Shown here piece by piece: positions 34,781 through 43,893 of a DNA stretch of 64,000 bases. The stretch covers positions 1,488,001 through 1,552,000 of the forward strand of contig NC_002678.2 in the NCBI RefSeq assembly GCF_000009625.1, written 5' to 3'. The stretch comes from Mesorhizobium japonicum MAFF 303099 (GTDB lineage: Bacteria > Pseudomonadota > Alphaproteobacteria > Rhizobiales > Rhizobiaceae). Below the pieces are notes generated by a model. It made no database searches, was not told the DNA's origin, and saw only the letters and a program-made list of their open reading frames with translations. A program made the position numbers and the translations under genes. Numbering within the stretch: position 1 is the stretch's first letter; the number at the start of each line of letters is the position of its first letter.

Positions 34781-35596
34781 ATGACCGATGAGACCGTTGC
34801 CTTCGATGTCGATGACGGCATCGCCTGGGTGCGCTTCAACCGCCCGGACAAGCGCAATTGCATGAACCCGGCGCTCAACCGGCGCATGATGGAGGTCCTC
34901 GATGAACTCGAGTATCGCGCCGATGTCGGCGTTCTGGTGCTGTCGGGCGAAGGCAGCGCCTGGTCGGCGGGCATGGACCTCAAGGAGTATTTCCGCGAGA
35001 CCGAAGCCAAGGGGCTCGGCGCCGTCCGCAAGGCGCAAGCGGAAGCCTATGGCTGGTGGCGGCGCCTGCGCTGGTACGGCAAGCCGACCATCGCCATGGT
35101 CAATGGCTGGTGTTTCGGCGGCGGCTATGGCCCGCTCTTCGCCTGCGACCTCGCCTTCGCCGCCGACGAGGCGCAGTTCGCTCTGTCCGAGATCAACTGG
35201 GGCATCCTGCCCGGCGGCGGCGCCACCAAGGTGGTGGTCGACCTCCTGTCGATGCGTGACGCCATGTACCACGCCCTGACCGGCGAACTCATCGACGGCA
35301 GGAAAGCCGCCGCTTGGAAATTGGTCAATGAAAGCCTGCCGCTGGCGGAGCTGAAGGCGCGGGTCACCGAGGTAGCCAACATCCTCTTGAAGAAGAACCC
35401 GATCGCACTGAAGGCGACCAAGGACGCCATCCGCCGCGTCGGCGAAATGACCTATGACAATGCCGAGGACTATCTGGTGCGGGCGCAGGAGGCGGCCAAC
35501 TCGCACGACAATGAGGGCCGCAAGGAAGGCATTCGCCAGTTCATCGACGAAAAGAGCTACAAGCCAGGTCTCGGCGCTTACGACAAGGCCAGATGA
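34781..35596 (+). CDS. ech: p-hydroxycinnamoyl-CoA hydratase/lyase (feruloyl-CoA hydratase-lyase)
   Basis: 271 residues, crotonase fold. The sequence follows the hydroxycinnamoyl-CoA hydratase-lyase pattern closely: SAGMDLKEYFRETEAKG, AYGWWRRLRWY, MVNGWCFGGGYGP and LSEINWGILPGGGATKVV. The enzyme hydrates feruloyl- or coumaroyl-CoA and cleaves it to vanillin or 4-hydroxybenzaldehyde plus acetyl-CoA, in the cytosol. It lies between its presumed MarR repressor and a CoA ligase that would make the substrate. No aldehyde dehydrogenase gene is nearby. Confidence 0.9.
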   Translation: MTDETVAFDVDDGIAWVRFNRPDKRNCMNPALNRRMMEVLDELEYRADVGVLVLSGEGSAWSAGMDLKEYFRETEAKGLGAVRKAQAEAYGWWRRLRWYGKPTIAMVNGWCFGGGYGPLFACDLAFAADEAQFALSEINWGILPGGGATKVVVDLLSMRDAMYHALTGELIDGRKAAAWKLVNESLPLAELKARVTEVANILLKKNPIALKATKDAIRRVGEMTYDNAEDYLVRAQEAANSHDNEGRKEGIRQFIDEKSYKPGLGAYDKAR

Positions 35597-35634
35597 CGCG
35601 ATAAGCCATCGACGCAATCTGGGAGGAGATGCGC

Positions 35635-37149
35635 ATGCCGGCCTTGACGACTTTAGACCCGGTGGCCCTGCATGCCGGCGCGCAGCCGGACCGCGTCGCC
35701 TGCGTCGACCTGGCCTCCGGCCGGCGCTGGACCTATGCCGCGCTTGACGAGGCCATCCAGCGCACTGTGCGCGTCCTCGAAACCGGCTACGGCATCAAGC
35801 CCGGCCAACGGATCGCCACGCTGGCCCGAAACAGCGCCGATCTCCTGATCCTGCAGCAGGCCGCAATGCGGCTCGGCGCCATCTTCGTGCCGGTCAACTG
35901 GCGGCTTGCCAGTGCGGAACAGCAGGCGATCCTTGCCGATTGCGATCCGGCGCTGCTGTTGCATGACGCGGCCCCGCAGGCGGCATTGCCCGGGCGCTGC
36001 ATCCCTGTCGATGTCGCCGCCTTCACGGCGGCGGTCGAGGCAGAGACGCTGGCGCCGCGCCGTCCCCTGCCCGCTGACGATGCGCCCTCGATAATCCTCT
36101 ACACATCGGGCACGTCGGGCCGGCCAAAGGGCGTCATCGTCACCGAGCGCAATGCCTTCGCCACGGCGGTCAATTTCAGCGTGCTGGGCCGGGTCGGCAA
36201 TGCCAGCATCTTCCTCTGCGACGCGCCGATGTTCCATGTCATCGGCCTCATCACCAGCCTGCGCCCGACGCTGCTTCAGGGCGGCACCGTGCTGATCTCG
36301 CCCGGCTTCGATGCCGGTGCCACCAATCGCCGCCTCGCCGATCCTGCCCTCGGCGTCACTCATTATTTCTGCGTGCCGCAGATGGCCAGGATGCTGCGTG
36401 ACCACCCCGACTTCGCGCCGTCGCGCTGGACCTCGCTCACCGCCATCTTCACCGGCGGCGCGCCAAATCCGGCCACGGATATCCGCTGGTGGCTGGCCCA
36501 GGGCGTGCGCATGGCCGACGGCTTCGGCATGACCGAGGCGGGCACGGTGCTTGGCATGCCGGTCGAGGCCGGCCGCATCGCCGGCAAGGCAGGTTCGGCC
36601 GGCCTGCCGGCGCCGACGATCGGCCTGCGCCTCGTCGACGACGATGGCCGCGACGTCGCGGCCGGCGAGCCCGGCGAGATATGGCTGTCCGGCCCCTCGA
36701 TCACGCCAGGCTATTGGAACCGGCCGGAAGAAACGCAGCGCGCTTTCACCGCCGATGGCTGGTTCCGCACCGGCGATATAGCGCGGCGCGACGGGGAAGG
36801 CTTCGTCACCCTCGTCGACCGCCGCAAGGACATGTTCATTTCCGGCGGCGAGAACGTCTATCCCGTCGAAATCGAAACCGTGCTGCTCGACCATCCCGGC
36901 ATCGCCGAAGCCGCCGTGATCGGCATCGCCGATGCGCGCTGGGGCGAAGTCGGGCGCGCCTTCGTCGTGGTGAAACCCGGATGCGCCGTCGATCCGGCCG
37001 ATCTGGCAAGCCATTGCGGCGCCCGCATCGCCCGCTTCAAGGTGCCGAAAGAGTTCCTGCTCACCGATGCACTGCCGCGCACCGCATCCGGCAAGATCCA
37101 GAAACACATTTTGCGCAGCTGGACAGCACCTGTCCGCAAGCACAGCTGA
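35635..37149 (+). CDS. AMP-dependent acyl-CoA ligase, probably hydroxycinnamate--CoA ligase
   Basis: 504 residues from the ATG at 35635, 6 nt after GGAGGAG; an ATG two codons earlier abuts the ribosome site. ANL superfamily: the P-loop IILYTSGTSGRPKGVIV, GFGMTEAGT, the WFRTGDIARRDGEGF hinge region and the C-terminal lysine in RTASGKIQKH. It activates a carboxylate to AMP and then CoA. The partner hydratase-lyase suggests ferulate or coumarate as substrate. 38 bp downstream of ech, hence one operon. Confidence 0.85.
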   Translation: MPALTTLDPVALHAGAQPDRVACVDLASGRRWTYAALDEAIQRTVRVLETGYGIKPGQRIATLARNSADLLILQQAAMRLGAIFVPVNWRLASAEQQAILADCDPALLLHDAAPQAALPGRCIPVDVAAFTAAVEAETLAPRRPLPADDAPSIILYTSGTSGRPKGVIVTERNAFATAVNFSVLGRVGNASIFLCDAPMFHVIGLITSLRPTLLQGGTVLISPGFDAGATNRRLADPALGVTHYFCVPQMARMLRDHPDFAPSRWTSLTAIFTGGAPNPATDIRWWLAQGVRMADGFGMTEAGTVLGMPVEAGRIAGKAGSAGLPAPTIGLRLVDDDGRDVAAGEPGEIWLSGPSITPGYWNRPEETQRAFTADGWFRTGDIARRDGEGFVTLVDRRKDMFISGGENVYPVEIETVLLDHPGIAEAAVIGIADARWGEVGRAFVVVKPGCAVDPADLASHCGARIARFKVPKEFLLTDALPRTASGKIQKHILRSWTAPVRKHS

Positions 37150-37162
37150 GGCAGACCGCCAT

Positions 37163-37888
37163 TCAGCCGGCGGACGCGGAGCGGAAAACCGCCGCCGCAG
37201 CCGCGACGATCTCCGCATTGTCCTTCGCCACCGTTCCATCCGCCAGCGTCCTGCCGTCTTCCAGCCCGACGCGCGTCGACCAGCGCTTTTGGCGGGCTAG
37301 CTCGACGAACGGCCAGACGGTGGCGTCCACGCCGTGCAGCAGGATCGGCCGCCGCACTTCGGTGCGCTTGAGCACGGCGGCGATGCCGGTTGCCTCGTCA
37401 AGTGCTGCGGCGAGGTCCGGTATGTCGATCTCGATCAGGATGCGCAGCACCCGGTCGTGGCCGGTGAGCGCCACGAACCGCTCGGCGTCTTCTGTCGTGG
37501 CGAGCCCGGCCTCGATGCCGACGCCGCGCTGGCGCAGCAGCTCCATCAAGGCGGGCGCATCGGCCTCGGAGAGGTTGACCGAGGCATAGTCGGGCAACTC
37601 GCGCCAGCCGGAGGTCGCCGCGCGGGTGCGCGCGACATCGTTCTCGATCCAGGCGCCGGTCGACACGCCGACCAGCGTGCCCGGGCAGGCCCGGCGCACG
37701 GCCAGCACCGTCGCATCGACGGCGGCCAGGCTTTCACGCCCATCGGCGCCGCGCGGATGGATGTGCAGTTCGCCAGCACCGGCCGCGACGCAGGCAACCG
37801 CATCGCTGGCCATGGCCTGCGCCGTCAGCGGCAGCTTCGGGTGAAAATCGCGCGCGCGCGCTCCATTGATGCAGGCCTGGACGATCAT
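37163..37888 (-). CDS. BKACE/DUF849 family beta-keto acid cleavage enzyme
   Basis: 241 residues from the ATG at 37888, with AAGGTGG 5 nt upstream. A TIM-barrel family that condenses beta-keto acids with acetyl-CoA and includes 3-keto-5-aminohexanoate cleavage enzyme. The zinc-binding HxH is seen in GELHIHPRG and the GLED motif in VGLEDGRTL near the end. It is slightly shorter than the usual 270-300 residues. Convergent with the CoA ligase gene; the substrate is unknown. Confidence 0.85.
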   Translation of the reverse strand: MIVQACINGARARDFHPKLPLTAQAMASDAVACVAAGAGELHIHPRGADGRESLAAVDATVLAVRRACPGTLVGVSTGAWIENDVARTRAATSGWRELPDYASVNLSEADAPALMELLRQRGVGIEAGLATTEDAERFVALTGHDRVLRILIEIDIPDLAAALDEATGIAAVLKRTEVRRPILLHGVDATVWPFVELARQKRWSTRVGLEDGRTLADGTVAKDNAEIVAAAAAVFRSASAG

Positions 37889-38083
37889 GGATGCCACCTT
37901 GGACAAGGGAGACGGCAGTCTAGCCGCGCGACAAGGCAGGGCAAAGAGTAGCGCGGCGTCTCTCCTGACAGTGCGGCCCCGCCCCCATTCCGCAGCATTT
38001 GAATAAAACCCGCCTGTGGATATTTACCCCGCATTCCGCCGGGCCAGCCAAGATAAATTAGGGCGGGATCATGGAGGGAACCA
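37889..38083. other. divergent intergenic region
   Basis: About 195 bp between the BKACE gene and the small gene at 38084. No palindrome or RNA structure stands out. Confidence 0.35.
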
Positions 38084-38281
38084 TTGACCAGCGATTTTTC
38101 AGCCGCCCGCATCCATCTCGAACGCGCCTATCACTATCTGCGCGGCAATGACGAGACGAGCCGCGCGGCATGCGAGGCTCTCGACCTGCTGATCGAAATG
38201 GTGGCGGAGGCACAATACAGGCGGCCCGAGGCCGGTGTGCTGGAATTTCCACAAGCGGCGACGGCGCGGCACCCCGTCTGA
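38084..38281 (+). CDS. small hypothetical protein
   Basis: 65 residues from a TTG at 38084 that follows GGAGGG with 5-nt spacing, so the start is well supported despite the rare codon. The protein is helical (ARIHLERAYHYLRGNDE, then AACEALDLLIEMV). No domain is recognised; proteins of this size and pattern occur in rhizobia. It precedes the tandem repeat array. Confidence 0.62.
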   Translation: MTSDFSAARIHLERAYHYLRGNDETSRAACEALDLLIEMVAEAQYRRPEAGVLEFPQAATARHPV

Positions 38282-38317
38282 TTGAAGCGCGTCGACGCGC
38301 TTCAAGTCTTTGCCTTG

Positions 38318-38530
38318 TGCATGTCGTGTAACCGCTACACACTTTTGGGCGACATGCGTTCTGCTTGATGTATGTCCTTATCCCAAAACCGCTGCGCACT
38401 TTTGGGGGACATGCGTTCTGCTTGATGCATGTCCTTATCCCAAAACCGCTGCGCACTTTTGGGGGACATGCGTTCTGCTTGATGCATGTCCTTATCCCAA
38501 AACCGCTGCGCACTTTTGGGGGACATGCAT
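38318..38530. repeat. 57-bp tandem repeat array
   Basis: Three full 57-bp units start at 38341, 38398 and 38455; a fourth begins at 38512 and a decayed partial unit precedes the array. Each unit is itself an imperfect palindrome: GCATGTCC pairs with GGACATGC and CCCAAAA with TTTTGGG. The last unit ends exactly at the stop of the GGDEF/EAL gene. The period of 19 codons makes long but meaningless frames on both strands. Confidence 0.92.
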
Positions 38531-40629
38531 CAGGACGCCTTGCGGGCCGGTGCTGCGCGTGCCGGCCCGGCCGCCCGAGCGACGATCTGCTCCAGCGGCT
38601 CGGGCCGGTGCAGCAGGAAACCCTGGCCGAAATCGACGCCCATCGTCTGCAGGATGCCAAGCGTCTCGGCTTGCTCTATCTTCTCGGCCACGACGGTGCA
38701 GCCGACGCTGCGGGCAATGCCCGATATGGCCGAGACGATCTCGCGGTCGAAGCGGCTTTCGGCCATGTGCTCGATGAAGGAACCGTCGATCTTGATGGCA
38801 TCGACGGGAAAGCGTCTGAGATATTCGAACGAGCTCATGCCGGCGCCGAAATCGTCGAGGCTGACCTTGCAGCGCCGCTCGCGCGCCTTGCGCACGAACG
38901 TCTCGGCGGCATCGAAATTGGTGACGGCGGCGGTTTCGGTGATCTCGAAGCCGATGCCGGAATGCGGCGCCCCGGTCTCCTCGATGATACTGTCGACGAA
39001 GTCCCACAGTCCGGGATCGCTCAGCGTCTGCGCCGACAGGTTGAAGCCGAGCGTGATCGCGCCGGACTTCATCGCCGCGCCATGCCGCGAGAGCGCGGTT
39101 CGGATGATCCAGCGATCGAGCCTGGCGGCGATGCCGAAGCGTTCCGCCGCCGGGATGAATTCGCTGGGCGGGATCAGCTTGCCGCCGCGACCGACAAGCC
39201 GCGCCAGCACTTCGACATGGCGGTTTTCCTGCCACGGCCGGCCCAGCCGGTGGATCTCCTGGCCGAACAGTTTCAGCCTTCCGTCCTCCATGGCGTCGAC
39301 CGTGTCGGCGGCGAGCCGCGCCGCGTTGAGGCCGCCGGTGGCGGCTTCAGCCGAAAACACCGCGAAGCGATCGCGCCCGGCGGCCTTGGCCGCGTAGCAG
39401 GCGTCGTCGGCGCAGGCCAGCGCATCGGCCACCGTGGTGGCCCGGTCGTTGACGATGGCGATGCCGATGCTTGCCGCGAGCCGCCGCGCGGTCGCGGCAA
39501 GGCCGAGATCGGCGCTGCGCACGGCCGCCAGTATGGCCGCGGCCAGCCGCTCGGCTTGCGCGGCGTCGCAGTGGGGCACCAGCAAAGCGAATTCGTCGCC
39601 GCCGAGCCGCGCCGCATGCGCCGACGGCGGCAGGCAGCGGCCAATGCCCGCCGCCACGCTCTTCAGCGCCAGGTCGCCGGCGGCGTGGCCGGCGAAGTCG
39701 TTGAGCGCCTTGAAGTAGTCGAGATCGACATAGAACACCGCCAGCGGCACGCCCTTGGCGATGTGGTCGGCAAGCAGCCTGTCGAAGGCGGCGCGGTTCC
39801 ACAGGCCGGTCAGCGCGTCGTGGCGGGCGGCGAACGCAAGCTCCTGTTCGCGCAACTTGTCCTCGGTGATGTCGCGAACCGTGCCGAGGATCTGGCCGGC
39901 AGCGCCCGCGGCGGCGACGTAACGCACGAGCGATTCGATGTGGCGGATCTCGCCGTCGCGCTTGACGATGCGGTATTGCGAGGCGGTTACACCGTTCGAG
40001 CCAGGGGACGGCCAATGCGCCCGCTCGGTAGCTTCCTTGTCGTCGGGATGCAGAAAACTGTGCCAGAGGTCGGCCGCCACCTCGTCGGCATCGGCGACGA
40101 CGCCGAACATCTCCCTGGTGCGCGCATCCCAATAGCTTTTGTGGGTGGCGATGTCGTAGTGCCAGATTCCGGTGCCGCTGGCGGCGAGCGCCAGGCGGAA
40201 GCGCATCGTGACCTGCTCGAGCGCGGCCTCGGCCGCCTTCTGCTTTGAAATGTCGGTCTGTACGCCCATCAGCCGCAGCGGACGCCCGTCGGCGCCGCTT
40301 TCGACGATGCCGCCGCGGTCGAGCACCCACACCCAGTGGCCCAGCTTGTGCTTCAGCCGCAGTTCTGTCTCGATGGCATCGGTCAGCCCGGCAATGTGGC
40401 GGTCGCCGCTGGCCAGCGCCCGCTCGCGGTCGTCGGGATGGGTGAGCTGCAGCCACAGATCACTGGTGTTAGCGAGTTCATCTTCTTCATAGCCCAGCAT
40501 TCGCGCCCAGGTTGCAGAATAGAAGCAGTCGCCGCTGCGAAGATCCCAGTCCCAGACGCCAAGATGGGCGCGCTCCAGGGCCTTGGCCCAGAACGCTCCA
40601 TTGCGACTTTTCTTGCCTAGACGCGCCAT
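38530..40629 (-). CDS. PAS-PAS-GGDEF-EAL cyclic di-GMP protein
   Basis: 699 residues from the ATG at 40629; a TTG 11 codons upstream is an alternative. Two PAS/PAC domains (about 15-125 and 140-260) precede a GGDEF domain with intact RLGGDEF and an EAL-type domain whose signature reads EVLARL, with FNLSAQTL, EITETAAV, LDDFGAGMSSFEYL and AIKIDGSF. The metal-binding residues appear present, although AEKIEQ replaces the common AEGVET. No membrane segment is visible, so it is a cytosolic sensor. The stop codon abuts the 57-bp repeat array. Confidence 0.9.
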   Translation of the reverse strand: MARLGKKSRNGAFWAKALERAHLGVWDWDLRSGDCFYSATWARMLGYEEDELANTSDLWLQLTHPDDRERALASGDRHIAGLTDAIETELRLKHKLGHWVWVLDRGGIVESGADGRPLRLMGVQTDISKQKAAEAALEQVTMRFRLALAASGTGIWHYDIATHKSYWDARTREMFGVVADADEVAADLWHSFLHPDDKEATERAHWPSPGSNGVTASQYRIVKRDGEIRHIESLVRYVAAAGAAGQILGTVRDITEDKLREQELAFAARHDALTGLWNRAAFDRLLADHIAKGVPLAVFYVDLDYFKALNDFAGHAAGDLALKSVAAGIGRCLPPSAHAARLGGDEFALLVPHCDAAQAERLAAAILAAVRSADLGLAATARRLAASIGIAIVNDRATTVADALACADDACYAAKAAGRDRFAVFSAEAATGGLNAARLAADTVDAMEDGRLKLFGQEIHRLGRPWQENRHVEVLARLVGRGGKLIPPSEFIPAAERFGIAARLDRWIIRTALSRHGAAMKSGAITLGFNLSAQTLSDPGLWDFVDSIIEETGAPHSGIGFEITETAAVTNFDAAETFVRKARERRCKVSLDDFGAGMSSFEYLRRFPVDAIKIDGSFIEHMAESRFDREIVSAISGIARSVGCTVVAEKIEQAETLGILQTMGVDFGQGFLLHRPEPLEQIVARAAGPARAAPARKAS

Positions 40630-40862
40630 AGTCCGTTTTTCGCCTGTCCCATCCGCGGGCAATCTGCATCAGAACCAGAGAAGAAACAGTTACCGGGACG
40701 CGGCAGGCATGCCTTCTCGCCTGCAATATTTCGTGGCGCTCCGTCTTTCGATTGGCCGGCAAGAACCGGAGTTTTGCGCTCTCCCGATGGTCCTAGGGAT
40801 GGCTCAGGTCATCGGCGACATCGATGCGCCGAGACCCAGCCAAACACGAAAGGACGCTCCCA

Positions 40863-41312
40863 ATGACCAAACAGGAAGACAACAAGGCCGTCGTCGTCAG
40901 ATGGTTCACCGACTTCTGGGGTGAAACCTGCGATCTGTCCGTCGTCGACGATATTGCCGCGCCCGACATGCTGCTCAAATATTCGCTGCATGAACCGCGC
41001 CGGGGCCGCGACGACATCAGGGCCTTCATGACCGATTTCCGCGCCGCTTTCCCGGATCTCAACTTCTGGGCCACCACCGATCTCATCGCCGAGGGCGACT
41101 ATGTCGTCGGCCAATGGGAGGGCGGCGGCAGGCATACCGGCCCGGCCTTCGGCGATTTCCTCGCCGGTTCGCTGCCCGCCACCACCGGCCGCGCCATGCG
41201 CTTCACCGGCACCACGGTGCTGAAGGTGATCGACGGCAGGATCGTCGAGGAGATCGGCCTCGACGACGGCGTCGCGGCGCTGACCCAGCTCGGCCTGATC
41301 AAGGCTGCCTGA
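40863..41312 (+). CDS. SnoaL-like ester cyclase family protein
   Basis: 149 residues from the ATG at 40863, with AAGGA 8 nt upstream. A cone-shaped alpha+beta barrel of the SnoaL/NTF2 type is indicated by VVVRWFTDFWGETC at the start, GRDDIRAFMTDFRAAFPDLNFW, VVGQWEGGGRHTG and VLKVIDGRIVEEIGLDD. Members are polyketide cyclases, isomerases or proteins without known activity. Divergent from the GGDEF/EAL gene. Confidence 0.87.
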   Translation: MTKQEDNKAVVVRWFTDFWGETCDLSVVDDIAAPDMLLKYSLHEPRRGRDDIRAFMTDFRAAFPDLNFWATTDLIAEGDYVVGQWEGGGRHTGPAFGDFLAGSLPATTGRAMRFTGTTVLKVIDGRIVEEIGLDDGVAALTQLGLIKAA

Positions 41313-41577
41313 TGCGCAGGGCCATCGTCGACCAGGCGATGGCCCGCTTCGACTGCGGCCGAAGCCCGGCAACCTTCGGGTTTGGAACGGCTCCGGCGCG
41401 GTCACTACGTCTGCATTCAACGACGACATCGTCGTCAACGAATCCTTGACAGAAAAGGAAGAATTATAGGCACCTAATATTTATGATGTTCATCCATCCA
41501 AAAGTGTAACTGAATAGTAATACTTCAACAGCGAAATACCTCCTGTTAATGCTTGGGCAGCGGGTGGGTTTTCCTCG
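41313..41577. other. AT-rich intergenic region
   Basis: The stretch 41440-41560 is markedly AT-rich and probably holds the promoter of the phosphatase gene. No gene or clear operator. Confidence 0.4.
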
Positions 41578-42648
41578 ATGGGTGCGCACACAGCGCAGCG
41601 GAACGGCGAGCGCCGGCCGCTTGGCGTTTTTGACCTGGACATCGCCGCGACCAGGAGCGGCTGGATGCTGACCGCCCTGTGCCTGGCCTATGCCTTGGCC
41701 GCGCTTAGCCTGCAGCCGGGCCGCTATCTGCACCTGGCGCAATCCTACACAAAGCCATTCGTCTTCTTCCTGCCTACGCTTCTTGCCGCCGGCCTCGGCG
41801 TGATGGCGCTGACATTTGCCAGGCATAGCCCGACGCGGTTCATGCTTGACATGCTCAAGCAGCGCTGGCTGGGCGCCGCACCGGTGATCCTCCTGTCCTT
41901 TCTCGGCATTACCGCCTTCACCACCTTCAAGATCGCCATCCCGGAGATCGTGCCATTCTATGCCGACCGCATGTTGGCGGAGCTTGATCTTGGGCTGCAT
42001 GGCGCCGATCCCTGGACATGGGCGCACCGCGTCGTTCCCGAACGCATTTCGGCTGTCATCTTCATCGGCTACGGATATGGCTGGCACGTGCAATGGTTCG
42101 GCACCTTGCTGTTCGTCGCCTTCTGGAACAACCCGGCAGCGCGTTTGCGTTATCTGTGGGCGCTCGCGCTGACCACGATCCTGTGCGGCACCGTTCTGGC
42201 CATGGCGCTGTCTTCCGCCGGTCCGATATTTCACGACCAGTTCTACGGCGGCGACCGGTTTGCCGCCTTGCAGACCGCGCTCGCGCAGAACGACTACGCC
42301 GCGTCGGTCCATGTCTATGCCCACTATCTGCTCATGGCCTACACAAGCGGCCACCCCGAACTGGGCAGCGGCATCTCCGCCATGCCAAGCATGCATGTCG
42401 CCTTCGTCACGCTCAACGCCTTTTTCCTGAGCGGTTTCGGGCGCCGCTGGGCCGTGGCCGGCTGGTCCTTCGCGGCGCTCATCCTGTTCGGCTCGGTCTA
42501 CACCGGCTGGCACTATGCCGTGGACGGCTACCTTTCGATCCTTGTCGTGTCCGTGATCTGGTACCTGACCGGCCGTTTCGTTCTGCCGCGGACGAGCCGC
42601 GACACCGCCGGGATGCGCCTGCCTCTGCCCGAACCGGCGTCGCAATGA
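41578..42648 (+). CDS. PAP2 superfamily membrane phosphatase/phosphotransferase
   Basis: 356 residues with about seven membrane helices. The C-terminal half has the PAP2 motifs in the form found in the inositolphosphotransferase-like (PAP2_3) group: SAMPSMHVAF and GWHYAVDGYLS, whose His and Asp residues form the active site facing the periplasm. The first motif is less clear. Such enzymes dephosphorylate lipids or move phospho-head groups. Monocistronic, ended by a strong terminator. Confidence 0.85.
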   Translation: MGAHTAQRNGERRPLGVFDLDIAATRSGWMLTALCLAYALAALSLQPGRYLHLAQSYTKPFVFFLPTLLAAGLGVMALTFARHSPTRFMLDMLKQRWLGAAPVILLSFLGITAFTTFKIAIPEIVPFYADRMLAELDLGLHGADPWTWAHRVVPERISAVIFIGYGYGWHVQWFGTLLFVAFWNNPAARLRYLWALALTTILCGTVLAMALSSAGPIFHDQFYGGDRFAALQTALAQNDYAASVHVYAHYLLMAYTSGHPELGSGISAMPSMHVAFVTLNAFFLSGFGRRWAVAGWSFAALILFGSVYTGWHYAVDGYLSILVVSVIWYLTGRFVLPRTSRDTAGMRLPLPEPASQ

Positions 42649-42696
42649 CCGGGATTGCCTGAGGCCCGCCGAACCACCCCACCGCATTTCGAAAGA

Positions 42697-42724
42697 GGCC
42701 AGGCGGCGTGAACGCCGCCTGGCC
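42697..42724. terminator. bidirectional terminator
   Basis: Perfect 12-bp GC-rich stem GGCCAGGCGGCG / CGCCGCCTGGCC with a TGAA loop, between convergent genes. Tails are TATTTG rightward and TCTTTC leftward. Confidence 0.82.
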
Positions 42725-42731
42725 TATTTGC

Positions 42732-43268
42732 TTACTGGCTCGGCGCCATCGTGTGCTCGCACGACACTTTCGGGTTCATGTCGGCGAAAGTGCCGGTCGG
42801 GTTGCCCTTCCAGGCCCAGACATGCAGCTCGTAGAATTCCCCCAGGCCGTAGCGGTTGGGGGCGCTGTTGAAGTTGAACAGCTGTCCATCCAGCGACGCC
42901 GGTCCCTTCGAGGTGATATATTCGACCGCCACCAGCTTAAGCCGGCCGTCGGCCATCGGCTCGTACATCACGGCCTCGGGACGGGCGATGTCGATCTTGT
43001 CGTCCTTCAGGTACTGGCCGCTGACGTAGTGGATGCCCATGGCGCCACCGTTGATGCCGCTGGCGCAGGGAATGGGCGCATAGCCCTCGGCTGTCGCCGC
43101 CTTGACGTCGAGAAACCGGCTGTTGGCCGCCCGCACCTTCTCGGCCAGCGGATTCGAACCCGTCTCGGTGGTGGCCGCTTCCTGATGCGCCTGCGCGAAG
43201 GAGGCGCAGACGGCCAGCATGGCCCCCGCCATGACGAGCCTGTTGCGAAGATTTGATATCATGTCCAT
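42732..43268 (-). CDS. periplasmic hypothetical protein
   Basis: 178 residues with a signal peptide (LVMAGAMLAVCASFAQA, cleaved before HQEAAT). The mature protein has a Cys pair (PIPCASG, KVSCEH) and a conserved-looking block, YELHVWAWKGNPTGTF. Rhizobia and other proteobacteria carry similar exported proteins without known function. Start ATGs at 43268 and 43262 are both possible. Precedes no operon partner; the DUF1330 gene is 121 bp upstream. Confidence 0.75.
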   Translation of the reverse strand: MDMISNLRNRLVMAGAMLAVCASFAQAHQEAATTETGSNPLAEKVRAANSRFLDVKAATAEGYAPIPCASGINGGAMGIHYVSGQYLKDDKIDIARPEAVMYEPMADGRLKLVAVEYITSKGPASLDGQLFNFNSAPNRYGLGEFYELHVWAWKGNPTGTFADMNPKVSCEHTMAPSQ

Positions 43269-43389
43269 TCCATTCTTCTTGAAAAAGCACAGCTGGCCGG
43301 CCGCCGGAAATACGGCGGCGCGAAAGGCAAGCGCTGTGACTGTTGTTGCTTGGAGATCCCGAAATCGATGTGACGACTGCCGGGAAGGA

Positions 43390-43716
43390 TCATCCCTTCG
43401 GCAGATACGGGATCGTTCCGGCCAAATCGGTATCGTCGATCAGCTGGAAGCGGCTGTCGCTGCCGCCCTGACGCGCCGAAACGAAAGGCGCATAGGCCGG
43501 ATCATTGGTGAAGGCGCGCGCCGCCGCTTCCGACGGGAACGCCATCAGGGCGATCAGCGTGGTGTCGAGCGGCTTGCCTTCAAGCGTCTTCACATTGCCG
43601 CTGCGCGACAGGTATTTGCCGCCATGCTTGTGGACGATGTCGTGCACCGAGGCCGCGTAGGCAGGCACCCATTTCGGATCCTTCATCTTGATATCAGCGA
43701 TGACGTAAGCAGTCAT
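43390..43716 (-). CDS. DUF1330 family protein
   Basis: 108 residues from the ATG at 43716, with AGGAG 6 nt upstream. A dimeric alpha-beta barrel (ferredoxin-like) protein: it starts TAYVIADIKMKDPKWVPAY, then GGKYLSRSG and LIALMAFPSEAAARAF, all typical of DUF1330. Function unknown; a redox or small-molecule role is often assumed. Divergent from an HxlR regulator with a palindrome in between, which suggests control by it. Confidence 0.9.
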   Translation of the reverse strand: MTAYVIADIKMKDPKWVPAYAASVHDIVHKHGGKYLSRSGNVKTLEGKPLDTTLIALMAFPSEAAARAFTNDPAYAPFVSARQGGSDSRFQLIDDTDLAGTIPYLPKG

Positions 43717-43805
43717 GGTCGTCTCCTGGTTGCGGCGCACAGGGTTATCCCGTGCGACCGGCCAAAGGGCTCGCATGGCAGGACCGTCGCCAACCAGTCC
43801 GCGAT

Positions 43806-43824
43806 CTGTACTGGGGTGGTACAG
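43806..43824. promoter_or_regulatory. HxlR operator candidate (CTGTAC-N7-GTACAG)
   Basis: Perfect 6-bp-arm inverted repeat in the gap between the divergent DUF1330 and HxlR genes; a further GTACT half-site follows at 43830. Confidence 0.55.
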
Positions 43825-43893
43825 TTTCCGTACTGGCCGCTTCATTCATGAAGGCCTAATGTTCGGCCCAGCTTCGAGGGAGGAGCACCGATC

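Noticed and set aside
38318..38530. CRISPR array
   Set aside because: The units are contiguous with no unique spacers, and no cas gene is present.
38365..40248. 627-codon + frame starting in the 57-bp repeats
   Set aside because: It opens because the repeat period is 19 codons and then runs antisense to the GGDEF/EAL gene.
42697..42724. Hairpin as a REP-type element
   Set aside because: Its position between convergent stops with T-rich tails on both sides fits a bidirectional terminator better.
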